Part shown: in pieces, positions 1 to 7,204 of the stretch | How positions within the stretch are numbered: position 1 is the stretch's first letter | Layout: each line of letters opens with the position of its first letter | NCBI GenBank assembly: GCA_031266115.1 | Contig: JAISBQ010000126.1 | Coordinates: 1 to 30,112, forward strand | DNA length: 30,112 nt | Direction: 5' to 3' | DNA from: Bifidobacteriaceae bacterium | GTDB taxonomy: Bacteria; Actinomycetota; Actinomycetes; Actinomycetales; WQXJ01 | Program-made: the position numbers and the translations under genes | Notes under the pieces: generated by a model | What the model was told of the DNA's origin: nothing | The model's input: only the letters and a program-made list of their open reading frames with translations | Databases searched by the model: none

Positions 1-1
1 C

Positions 2-649
2 AACCGTGTTCGGGTAGCGGGATATGACATCGCGGGCCCCGAGGCAGGGTTCGGAGTGACCCACCACATGGCGGCGTTCCAGATGCTCGCCGAGGCCACC
101 ATCCCCGTCACCATCCACGCCGGTGAAGCGGGCGGGCTCGCCTCCATCTGGGAGGCGGTGACCAAGGGGGGTGCACGCCGGATTGGGCACGGCGTAGCGC
201 TGGTCGAGGACATCGCCGGCCTGGGCCTACCCCGAAGCCCGGCCGGCCGGTGGGGTGGCGGTGGGGCCGGGGGCGCCACCGGCCCCGAGTACGCCGAACT
301 TGGGGCCTTGGCGCACTGGAGTCGCGATTGGGGAATCGTGTTGGAGATGTGCCCATCGTCCAACGTCCAGACCGGCGCTGTGGAATCCGTCGCGGCACAC
401 CCGATCACCGCCCTCAAGCACTGTGGCTTCCCCGTCACCATCAACACCGACAACCGTCTGATGTCTGGCACATCAATGACCCGTGAGGTGACGCTCCTCA
501 TGGCCGAGGCCGCGTGGACCCTTGCCGACGTCCGAGACGCCACCATCACGGCCGCACGGGGTGCCTTCATCCACGCGGACGAACGCGCCGCCATCGTCGC
601 CGAGACCATCGCGCCGGCATACGCGCGCGCACTGCGCCAGCCGCGATAA
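2..649 (+). CDS. add: adenosine deaminase, C-terminal part (5' end outside window)
   Basis: Adenosine deaminase hydrolyses adenosine or deoxyadenosine to inosine and ammonia in purine salvage. The frame is open from the window edge, so the gene starts upstream. Visible motifs are VAGYDIAGPE near the edge, the zinc and catalytic segment HAGEA at about 117-131, the GHG triad at about 199-207, LEMCPSSNVQTGA, and the NTD metal/catalytic segment (VTINTDNR) near 440-465. The C-terminal helices end at the TAA at 647-649. A glycine-rich stretch of about 20 residues (around 235-290, between DIAGLGLP and YAELG) is longer than I expect for this family at that point. Purine nucleoside phosphorylase, the next enzyme of the pathway, lies 2.5 kb away on the other strand. 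Family assignment is firm; substrate preference is inferred. Confidence 0.93.
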   Translation, partial: NRVRVAGYDIAGPEAGFGVTHHMAAFQMLAEATIPVTIHAGEAGGLASIWEAVTKGGARRIGHGVALVEDIAGLGLPRSPAGRWGGGGAGGATGPEYAELGALAHWSRDWGIVLEMCPSSNVQTGAVESVAAHPITALKHCGFPVTINTDNRLMSGTSMTREVTLLMAEAAWTLADVRDATITAARGAFIHADERAAIVAETIAPAYARALRQPR

Positions 650-666
650 CCCGGTCGCCTGCGCTC

Positions 667-2994
667 TTACAGGAGCTCCGCGTCGTGGACACCCACGCGG
701 TGCAATTCGATCCGTCCACCCGAAAGCCGCCAAAAGTGCAGCTGACGGGCGGCTGGTGTACCGCGTTGGAGCGCGACTCTCATGGCCACGGCGCCATCGT
801 CGCGTTTGCGGGTGGGCGCGCCGCCGGCCGAACCGGAACGCAGGCGGTGGAGGTTGCGCCCCTCTGAGTCCTTGGCCCGGTTGGTCAGAACGTTGACGAT
901 GACGGTCAGAACCTTCTCCCTCGCCACTCCTTGGAGGCGTTCAACGGACGTGGCGAAGTCGGGACCGATGTCGTAGTCCGGCAGCGGGAAGCGGTCCTTG
1001 TCTTCGGGCGACACGTAGAGCGTCCACGCCATGGATATTTCCCATCGAAGTTGTTTGTCGGGGTCGACGAACATGCCCGACACCCGTTCCCAGATGTTTG
1101 CGGGTGCGGCGCTGGGCGGGGCAGCGGCCGCCTTGCGCAGGTGACGGACCGTGGACTGAGCGTCGCGGAGTTTGGTTCGCAGCCGGCCGCCCTGGTGCTG
1201 CAACTCGTTGCGCTCGTGGGCAACTTGGTCCGCATACTCGGACAGATCGTCCCGCTCCCGGCGCAGGCCATCGGCGCGCTCGCGGGCCTGTGCCTCCCGC
1301 TCCTCGGCTACCTCGGCACGGTTCTTGTACTGGCCGACAAGGTTGTCCACCTCCGCGGATGTGAGCCCCGTAATCTCGCCCACCGTGAAGGCTCCGTGGG
1401 CTTGCGGTGGTGGTGCGGCCGGGCCGCCGTCCGATGCCATCGCCGGGCCCGGACGGACGCCAGCGCCCTTGGGACCTGGCTTGGGGTGTGGCGACACCAC
1501 GAGTTCCGGCGGCGCCGGCTCGACGACGGCGGGGGCCACCGGTGCCACCGTCGGAGCGCCTGCCGGGCGCGCGGCACGCCGATGGGCCGGGCGCGGACCC
1601 GGCTTTGGCACCGGCCGGGGCGCATCGCCGTCGGCGATACTCTCCGACTCAGCGACGCTTGCTACCGGCTCGCCACCAGGGAGCATTCGGCGTGGTGGGA
1701 ACGGGCGCGGACCGGGTTTGGGCGCGGGACGCACAGGTGGTGCGTCCGTCGCCGGCTCTGTGCCATCGCCATGGGCGTGAGCAGCGCAGGCGACGCGGTC
1801 GATGCCACCGCCGTCGCTCCGTTCTGGGGCCGACGAGGGCAGCGAGGGAGGGACGTAGGCCACTCCAGCTTTACGTGCCGCGACTCGCGCGCCCAATTCG
1901 CGTGGATTCGGTCGGCCCCGACCGCGCGCGCCAGCGCTGGCGTCGCGACCGGCGTCCACAGCCTCGTCGTCGTCCGGTACCGCGGGGGCGGCCTCAGCGA
2001 TGTCGGCGGGGCCGGATGCGGCGGGAGCGGCATCGTCGGCGGGCGGCGGCGGGGGCGGCGGGGGGAGGCGTATCCAAGGCGGGCCACCGGGCAACAGGCT
2101 CGGGGCGGGACGGGCATCATCGGACGGCGTGATGTCATCCATCCGCAGCTCGAGTGGGGCGTGGCCCACCAGGCGCACACGGACCACCTCGCCGGGCGAG
2201 AAAAGGTCCGTCAACTCGCCGCTCGCGCCGGCCTGCTCGGCGGTGAGCTGACGTTCGATGCCGGGGAACGACCGCACGGTGACGTTCTTCATGCCAACCC
2301 GGACCACCTGCGCGAGGATGACGTCGCCGGGGTTGTACAGAGCCATGGCATCGGCGCCGGGGCTCAGACTCTCGCGGACGTCGAGGCGTTTGGTCACCGG
2401 ATCGACCATGCCGCTGACCTGCTGACCCACCTCAACCAGTTCGCTGACCTGGACGTCGGCCACCGTCAGCTCGGGACAGATCGTCGCCATAGCACCGTTG
2501 TCGAGCTCCACGAATGCGCGTTGCTGGATGATGCCAGTCACCACACCGGTATGGTGCGTCGCCATCCGCGAGGGTGGCCTGGCACCAGACAACACCCCTG
2601 AGGCCAACGCGAAGCTCATCGCGTCAGAGATCAGGTGATCGGTGACCGTGGTCGCAAGTTCGCGCCGTGTGACGAACCGCAACGGCGATACCCGCGGCTC
2701 CGACTGCCACGTCGGGTCAGCCGGGTAGACGCGGCCGGCACCGCCGTATACCTGGGTCTTGGCCGGGAGTGCCCCCGCGAGGCGCCACGACAGCGAACTT
2801 GTCGGTACCACCCAGACTTGCGCGAGATCACCGACCTCTTCCGCGATCCGCTCGGCGTCGATCCACGCCTCTGATTCGCCTTGGCGTGTCGAGACCACAA
2901 CCACGGGGTTGGTGCGCCGGGGGTCGAGTAACAGCGAGGTCAGCTCGTCGACATCCGCTTCAGAAGCGATATGCCGAACGCTGAGATCCTCCAT
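667..2994 (-). CDS. large unnamed protein: N-terminal domain, two S1-like segments, Pro-rich linker, coiled coil, conserved-looking C-terminal domain
   Basis: I cannot name this 775-residue protein. Residues 1-140 form a folded-looking domain with a VVVVST strand and a YGGAGRVYP segment. Residues 150-210 and 219-290 each look like an S1/OB-type beta barrel (TGVVTGIIQQRAFVEL; YNPGDVILAQVVRVG), which suggests RNA or nucleic-acid binding. Residues 300-545 are a low-complexity Pro/Ala linker with a run of prolines and three copies of a PKPGP motif. Residues 546-622 are a charged coiled coil. The C-terminal 140 residues contain WTLYVSPEDKDRFPLPDY and end with FWRLSGGRIELHRVGVHD, which looks like a separate globular domain. 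I chose the ATG at 2992-2994 because GAGGTGA lies 8 nt upstream of it; an ATG at 3013-3015 sits before that site. It lies 190 bp downstream of the phosphorylase gene on the same strand, with a possible own promoter. No signal peptide or membrane segment is seen, so it is probably cytoplasmic. Confidence 0.75.
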   Translation of the reverse strand: MEDLSVRHIASEADVDELTSLLLDPRRTNPVVVVSTRQGESEAWIDAERIAEEVGDLAQVWVVPTSSLSWRLAGALPAKTQVYGGAGRVYPADPTWQSEPRVSPLRFVTRRELATTVTDHLISDAMSFALASGVLSGARPPSRMATHHTGVVTGIIQQRAFVELDNGAMATICPELTVADVQVSELVEVGQQVSGMVDPVTKRLDVRESLSPGADAMALYNPGDVILAQVVRVGMKNVTVRSFPGIERQLTAEQAGASGELTDLFSPGEVVRVRLVGHAPLELRMDDITPSDDARPAPSLLPGGPPWIRLPPPPPPPPADDAAPAASGPADIAEAAPAVPDDDEAVDAGRDASAGARGRGRPNPRELGARVAARKAGVAYVPPSLPSSAPERSDGGGIDRVACAAHAHGDGTEPATDAPPVRPAPKPGPRPFPPRRMLPGGEPVASVAESESIADGDAPRPVPKPGPRPAHRRAARPAGAPTVAPVAPAVVEPAPPELVVSPHPKPGPKGAGVRPGPAMASDGGPAAPPPQAHGAFTVGEITGLTSAEVDNLVGQYKNRAEVAEEREAQARERADGLRRERDDLSEYADQVAHERNELQHQGGRLRTKLRDAQSTVRHLRKAAAAPPSAAPANIWERVSGMFVDPDKQLRWEISMAWTLYVSPEDKDRFPLPDYDIGPDFATSVERLQGVAREKVLTVIVNVLTNRAKDSEGRNLHRLRSGSAGGAPTRKRDDGAVAMRVALQRGTPAARQLHFWRLSGGRIELHRVGVHDAELL

Positions 2995-3064
2995 CGCGCA
3001 TGTCACCTCGCGCATCGCTGTTCATGGCAGTGTGTGGCGGTTCACCCGTTCAGTGGCCCGGGCA

Positions 3065-3070
3065 ATCCTA
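3065..3070 (-). promoter_or_regulatory. possible -10 element (TAGGAT) for the S1/coiled-coil protein gene
   Basis: Read on the minus strand, TAGGAT matches the actinobacterial TANNNT -10 pattern and lies about 70 bp before the chosen start. A TTGACG lies only 11 bp upstream of it, too close to be a normal -35. The call therefore rests on the -10 alone. Confidence 0.3.
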
Positions 3071-3205
3071 GCGAGGTGAGACGTCAAACCTCGGCTCCAG
3101 CACGCGCGTCGTGCGCACCCACACGGCGGCGCCCGCGCGGGCGGTGCTTCGTGGCACCTCGGCGACCGCCGTTGGAGAGCGCCAAGCCGGCTACGAGGCG
3201 TAGCC

Positions 3206-4045
3206 TCACGCCATCAAGAACGCCGGGATCAACACAGCGATCATGTCGGCCAGGCGTTCTGCGGCGAGACGGCCCGTGGCGAGCACGTCGGCGTGGTCCA
3301 ACCCCCCTGGTCCCGTGCCCGCCGCAGGATTCGTGATGAGCGACAACCCCACCACCTCCATGCCCGCGGCTCGCGCGGCGATGGCCTCCAACGCGGTAGA
3401 CATCCCCACGAGATCGGCACCGAGAATGCCCGCCGCCCGCACCTCGGCCGGAGTCTCGTACTGCGGACCGGGGAATTGGGCGTACACACCCTGCGGAAGG
3501 TCCGGATAGCGGGTGCTCACCACGGCCCGAAGTCGGCGAGAATACAGGTCGGTCAGATCGACGAAGGCCGCCCCCGCAAGCGGCGTCGCGGCGGTGAGAT
3601 TGAGATGGTCGCGAACAATCGCGACTGTGCCGGGCGCCCAGGGCCGAATGGCACCGCATCCGTTGGTGAGAACCATGATGCGGGCCCCCGTGTGGGCCGC
3701 CATCCGGATCGGGTGGGCGACGCCTAGTGAATCTCGCCGCTCGTAGTAATGCGAGCGGGCCGTGATCACCAAAGCATGGGCATCGGTACCCGCCACCTGC
3801 ACCGACGTCAGCATCCCCGCATGTCCAGGCGTGGACGATGGCGCAAACCCCGGTATCGATTCCGCGGGCACCTGCGCAGTAACAGGCCCAAGCCGCTCGG
3901 CCCCGGCGCCCCATCCCGATCCCAGCACCACGGCGATTTCATGTCGCTCGACCCCTGCGGCCGCCGCGAAAGCCTCCGCTGCCTCACTGGCCAACGCTTC
4001 GCTTCCCTCAGCGCGCTCCGCCGCGGCACCGGTTCGATTCGCCAT
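3206..4045 (-). CDS. purine-nucleoside phosphorylase
   Basis: This enzyme cleaves inosine and guanosine (and deoxy forms) with phosphate, giving the free base and (deoxy)ribose-1-phosphate, in the cytoplasm. The 279-residue length fits the trimeric PNP/MTAP family. Family motifs are VVLGSGWG near residue 40 (phosphate loop), SIPGFAPSSTPGHAG, ARSHYYERRD (usually GRxHxYEG), LTNGCGAI, the base-binding GPQYETPAE segment and DLVGMSTALEAIAAR, which is characteristic of the trimeric class. The start is an ATG only 6 nt after a TAGGCT -10 element, which suggests a leaderless message. Products could feed DeoC (27824-28474) when deoxyribose phosphate is formed. Whether it prefers 6-oxopurines or methylthioadenosine cannot be settled by eye, but the MSTALE-type segment favours PNP. 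Confidence 0.93.
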   Translation of the reverse strand: MANRTGAAAERAEGSEALASEAAEAFAAAAGVERHEIAVVLGSGWGAGAERLGPVTAQVPAESIPGFAPSSTPGHAGMLTSVQVAGTDAHALVITARSHYYERRDSLGVAHPIRMAAHTGARIMVLTNGCGAIRPWAPGTVAIVRDHLNLTAATPLAGAAFVDLTDLYSRRLRAVVSTRYPDLPQGVYAQFPGPQYETPAEVRAAGILGADLVGMSTALEAIAARAAGMEVVGLSLITNPAAGTGPGGLDHADVLATGRLAAERLADMIAVLIPAFLMA

Positions 4046-4051
4046 GTGGTC

Positions 4052-4077
4052 AGCCTAGCCAGCGGCCACGTGGTGGC
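4052..4077 (-). promoter_or_regulatory. possible promoter (-10 TAGGCT) and inverted repeat of the PNP gene
   Basis: On the minus strand TAGGCT (4052-4057) ends 6 nt before the PNP start, the spacing of a leaderless actinobacterial promoter. Just upstream, GCCAC-CAC-GTGGC (4065-4077) is an inverted repeat with 5-bp arms, positioned where a repressor could block the polymerase. No convincing -35 is visible. Confidence 0.35.
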
Positions 4078-4187
4078 TGTTTGAGAACACTAGGGCGGCT
4101 GCGGTGCACTATCACGGCGTCTCGCGGAGCCCGCGAACGCGCCCAGCACATCCTCGGCTGATCGCCGCGGGGTTCTCACACAGCCAC

Positions 4188-4655
4188 TTACAGAACGTGC
4201 AGGACGCTCGCGAGCCAGCGGTCGCGGCGCCATTCAAGGCGCATGGCGACCGCGTAGGGCCGGCGGCCGTCATCCACCACCACGGCCGCCTCGACCACAC
4301 CGAACGCCGGCTCGGAAATCCGGATTCGCCGCACGTGAATGTGCATGCGCTGGGGATCGCGTCCACGGTTGATGCGATGAACACGCTGGGCCTTGACCTG
4401 GAGCGATTCGAGGATCTCCCGGCTCACCCAACGGTGGAGTTGCGACACCGGGCGGCAACCGCGTGCCGCTTGCGCGGTGGATACGGCCAACCGTGCTGCC
4501 CAGCGAGCCGGATCTGGGGCGTTCGGTGGATGGGGCGGTCTGACGCAGCGCGGCTGGGGTTGGGGCCTCGGTTCCTTCGAGTAGACCTGTTTCGGAACGA
4601 AGACGTTGGCCGCTTCAAAGGCCGGCGTGGGGTCTGATTGGCCAGATTCGGGCAT
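4188..4655 (-). CDS. Rv3235-family protein (DUF6459-like)
   Basis: This is a small 155-residue protein of unknown function. After a variable Pro/Gln-rich N-terminus (about 1-45), the conserved part reads ARLAVSTAQAARGCRPVSQL, HRWVSREILESL, then IRISEPAFGVVEAAVVV and ends with LEWRRDRWLASVLHVL. This is the pattern I know from the mycobacterial Rv3235 family: a helix pair followed by a small mixed sheet. The ATG at 4653-4655 has GGAG about 5 nt upstream. It stands alone on the minus strand, divergent from the DUF6912 gene. Family members often lie near secA in other actinobacteria; secA is not in this window. The function is not known to me. Confidence 0.75.
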   Translation of the reverse strand: MPESGQSDPTPAFEAANVFVPKQVYSKEPRPQPQPRCVRPPHPPNAPDPARWAARLAVSTAQAARGCRPVSQLHRWVSREILESLQVKAQRVHRINRGRDPQRMHIHVRRIRISEPAFGVVEAAVVVDDGRRPYAVAMRLEWRRDRWLASVLHVL

Positions 4656-5006
4656 GGGGACTCCGTTGGCGAATGGCAGCTACTCTGCTCGATTGTCGGC
4701 CGCACGGGCAAACACCGCCTTGTGCCGCCGGGGACCGCCCTAGTATTGGCAGCGCATGTGGCGAAGGTCAACGTGGATCAGGGACCTGTGGATGAATCCG
4801 ATCTATCCCCTATCTGTGGATAACTCCACCCGTTGTGCGTATCCGTCCTGATGGTTGTCGGCGGCGATCATCCCCAGGCTCGCGCCCAGGTCGATGGCCG
4901 GTGCGACGGGTTTTCGCTCCGCGCGCAATCCTCAATGCTTCCCGCACCCTTGCGCACCACTCGCAAGACGAACAGCGCCGCCGCGCCCGAGTGGAAGACT
5001 GACGGG
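4656..5006. other. 351-bp divergent intergenic region with two DnaA-box-like sites
   Basis: No convincing gene is present here; reading frames crossing it lack family resemblance. It must carry the promoters of the Rv3235-type gene (-) and the DUF6912 gene (+). The only marked sequence feature is a pair of DnaA-box-like nonamers at 4788-4796 and 4815-4823. Confidence 0.5.
4815..4823 (-). promoter_or_regulatory. DnaA-box-like nonamer TTATCCACA
   Basis: TGTGGATAA on the plus strand is the exact reverse complement of the consensus DnaA box TTATCCACA. A second copy with one mismatch (TGTGGATGA) lies 27 bp upstream at 4788-4796 in the same orientation. This could be DnaA-dependent regulation of the flanking genes or a DnaA-titration site. 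No dnaA, dnaN or parAB genes are nearby, so an origin is not indicated. Confidence 0.35.
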
Positions 5007-5459
5007 GTGCGTGTGTACATCCCCCTCACTGTGCCTCGACTCGCCGAGCCCGACATCGCCGCACCCACGGCGTTTGCCCCCACGGCCGGGCTCGCCGTCG
5101 AACTCCCCGGCGAGGACACCGAGGTCGTGGAGTATGCGGCGTTCCTTGCCGCTGCCGACGCCTCCCTCGCCGGCCTCGCAGGGTCCATCGCGCCACCGCG
5201 TCGCGTGGTGGTCTCGGCCGATGTCCCGGATGCCGATCTCGCTCCTCCCCAGTGGTCAGACCCTCATCCGGGGGCTGTTGTGCTCACGCGCCGCGTGATG
5301 TGGGCCGCCGTGGCCGCCATCCACATCGACGAGCCGGATGCCGCCGATGACGTCCGCCTTGCCATCGCCGCCGATCCCGCCGCCGCGCTCCGCGTCGAAG
5401 AGCGCGACCTCCTCTGGTACGCGCCGCAGGAACGTTCCGCCATCCTGGCCGGCCTGTGA
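5007..5459 (+). CDS. DUF6912 family protein
   Basis: This is a 150-residue protein of unknown function restricted, as far as I know, to actinobacteria. The start is the GTG at 5007, giving MRVYIPLTVPRL, the usual N-terminus of the family; the frame stays open upstream but that extension resembles nothing. Other conserved stretches are a Glu-rich EDTEVVEYAAFLAAAD helix, RRVVVSADVPDADL, then MWAAVAAIHIDEPDA and LRVEERDLLWYAPQE at the C-terminus. GGAAG about 10 nt upstream is a reasonable ribosome-binding site. It is the first gene of a plus-strand run with the HAD hydrolase and the DNA methyltransferase, spaced tightly enough to be one transcript. Confidence 0.8.
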   Translation: MRVYIPLTVPRLAEPDIAAPTAFAPTAGLAVELPGEDTEVVEYAAFLAAADASLAGLAGSIAPPRRVVVSADVPDADLAPPQWSDPHPGAVVLTRRVMWAAVAAIHIDEPDAADDVRLAIAADPAAALRVEERDLLWYAPQERSAILAGL

Positions 5460-5519
5460 GTGGCTGCGTGGGGGCGTCCACGAGTGCCAGCGCCGGGCAA
5501 CATGTGGCACAGTGGGCCG

Positions 5520-6278
5520 GTGACTATCGGTGCGCTCATGGCGCCACTGCGAGCGATCCTGTTCGACCTCGACGGCGTCTTGACTCCCACCGCCGAGGTT
5601 CATCGCCGTGCGTGGTCCGCCCTATTCACGGACTATCTCGCGGCATGCGGTGCCACCCCTCCATATTCCGATCTCGACTATTTCCGCTACATCGATGGAA
5701 AGCCCCGCTGTGAGGGCGCTCGTGACTTGCTGGAATCTCGTGGTCTTCGGCTTCCTCGCGGGGCAGACGGAGACTCCCCGGACGCCTTGACTATCGCCGG
5801 ATTGGGCAACCGGAAGAATGCCATCTTCACACGCCTTCTCGCTGACGATGGCGTTGCCCCCTTCCCCGGTACCGTATCGCTCCTCGCTCAGTTGGCGGCC
5901 GCAGGAAAAGCAATGGCGGTCGTATCGAGCTCGAAGAACGCTCGGAGCGTCTTGGCCTCGGCCGGATTGAGCAGGTATTTCGACGTGGTGATCGACGGCG
6001 AGGTCGCCGCGGTCGAGCACCTTCGGGGGAAGCCGGCTCCCGATACTTTCACCCGAGCGGCGCGATGTTTGGGCGTGGCAGCAGCCCACTCGGCCGTGGT
6101 CGAAGACGCCGTCGCCGGAGTCGCGGCGGGTCGCGCAGGAGGATTTGCCCTGGTGGTGGGTGTCGATCGCGGAATAGGAGCATCGGCGCTCACCGAAGCG
6201 GGCGCCGACGTGGTGGTAGACAACCTGCCGGCGATGGTGACCCACGGTCCGCTCCACACTGAGCGACGGGAACGGTGA
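5520..6278 (+). CDS. HAD-superfamily phosphatase/phosphomutase, beta-phosphoglucomutase-like
   Basis: This is a cytoplasmic HAD hydrolase of about 250 residues. Motif I is FDLDGVLTPT (nucleophile and acid/base aspartates), followed by a helical cap (VHRRAWSALF to about 110), motif II VVSSSKN, motif III lysine in RGKPAPDTF, and motif IV VVEDAVAGVAAGRAG. The sequence after motif IV (FALVVGVDRG, then ADVVVDNL) matches the beta-phosphoglucomutase/sugar-phosphatase subfamily. The start is uncertain: GTG 5520, ATG 5538 and ATG 5502 are all in frame. I chose GTG 5520; ATG 5538, immediately before motif I, is a close second. It is followed after one base by the methyltransferase start. The substrate, probably a sugar phosphate, is inferred from the family only. 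Confidence 0.85.
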   Translation: MTIGALMAPLRAILFDLDGVLTPTAEVHRRAWSALFTDYLAACGATPPYSDLDYFRYIDGKPRCEGARDLLESRGLRLPRGADGDSPDALTIAGLGNRKNAIFTRLLADDGVAPFPGTVSLLAQLAAAGKAMAVVSSSKNARSVLASAGLSRYFDVVIDGEVAAVEHLRGKPAPDTFTRAARCLGVAAAHSAVVEDAVAGVAAGRAGGFALVVGVDRGIGASALTEAGADVVVDNLPAMVTHGPLHTERRER

Positions 6279-6279
6279 C

Positions 6280-7155
6280 ATGCCGATGGGCGGGTGGTCG
6301 CAAGGCGCCATACGAGAGAACATGGTGATCCATGGGGAGAATCTCGATGTCCTTCCGTCGCTTCCCGACGCCGCATTTCACCTCATCTATATCGATCCGC
6401 CGTTCAACACCGGGTCGCGCCGAGAGCGCGTGACGCTGCGCACGGTCCGCGATCCCACCGGTGACCGCACCGGATTCGCGGGTGAGCGGTACTCTACCGT
6501 GGCCCTCGGCCGGATGGAATACCCGGATACAGTGGTGAATTATCTCGACTTCATCGCGCCACGTCTTATTCATGCCCACCGTCTCCTTGTAGACTCGGGG
6601 ACTTTGTATTTTCATATCGATCAGCGTGAGGCGCATTACTGCAAGGTGCTTCTGGATCAGATTTTTGGTCGCGAAAATTTCCTCAACGAAATCATTTGGG
6701 CATATGACTTCGGCGGGCGCGCCAGGGACAGATGGCCAGCCAAGCACGATACGATCCTCGTATACGTCAAGAACATGTCGATGCACTACTTCGACCAGGA
6801 AGCCATCGAGCGTATCCCCTATATGGCACCGAGATTGGCCGGACCCGACAAGGCCGCCCGTGGCAAGCTCCCCACCGACGTGTGGTGGCACACCATTGTC
6901 CCAACGTCCGGATCAGAAAAGACCGGCTACCCCAACCAGAAACCTGAGGGGATAGTCCGCCGCGCTATCCAGGCGTCGAGCAGTCCTGGAGATCTGATCC
7001 TGGACTTCTTTGCGGGATCTGGAACCACGGGTGCTGTCGCCGCCAAACTCGGCCGCCGATTTGTTCTCGTCGATTCCAACCCCCAGGCCATCGATGTGAT
7101 GGCACATCGATTGGCCGAATTCGCCGTCACCTACCGCGCACACACCGCCACATGA
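6280..7155 (+). CDS. site-specific DNA methyltransferase, beta class, no restriction partner
   Basis: This is an S-adenosylmethionine-dependent DNA methyltransferase of 291 residues. The catalytic motif IV, IYIDPPFNTG, lies near residue 40 and the SAM-binding motif I, DFFAGSGTTG, near residue 245. This order (IV before I) is the beta arrangement. DPPF favours N6-adenine methylation over the SPPY of most cytosine-N4 enzymes. The middle part (about 60-215, including GTLYFHIDQREAHY and NEIIWAYDFGG) holds the target-recognition region. GYPNQKPEGIVRRAI is the usual motif X/III lead-in. No endonuclease, specificity subunit or vsr gene is nearby, so it looks solitary. Codons between about 6530 and 6800 are visibly richer in A/T than those of the neighbours. 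It starts one base after the HAD gene stop, suggesting co-expression. Confidence 0.9.
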   Translation: MPMGGWSQGAIRENMVIHGENLDVLPSLPDAAFHLIYIDPPFNTGSRRERVTLRTVRDPTGDRTGFAGERYSTVALGRMEYPDTVVNYLDFIAPRLIHAHRLLVDSGTLYFHIDQREAHYCKVLLDQIFGRENFLNEIIWAYDFGGRARDRWPAKHDTILVYVKNMSMHYFDQEAIERIPYMAPRLAGPDKAARGKLPTDVWWHTIVPTSGSEKTGYPNQKPEGIVRRAIQASSSPGDLILDFFAGSGTTGAVAAKLGRRFVLVDSNPQAIDVMAHRLAEFAVTYRAHTAT

Positions 7156-7204
7156 CACGCTCCCCTCGCTACCCAGGCAGAGTCCTTGTCGAGCTGGTGG
7201 GTAT

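Noticed and set aside
931..2601. A 556-codon open frame on the plus strand.
   Set aside because: It is antisense to the S1/coiled-coil gene, composed of Arg/Gly/Ala-rich sequence with no motif, and is the expected shadow of a gene with strong third-position G/C bias.
4025..4045. GGTTCGATTC, resembling a tRNA T-arm.
   Set aside because: It lies inside the first codons of the phosphorylase gene and no acceptor, D-arm or anticodon arm can be built around it.
4788..4823. A chromosomal or plasmid replication origin.
   Set aside because: Only two DnaA-like boxes, no AT-rich unwinding region, and no replication genes nearby.
7156..7204. Terminator between the converging methyltransferase and carboxylase genes.
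   Set aside because: No stem with adequate length or T-run could be found in the 49-bp gap.
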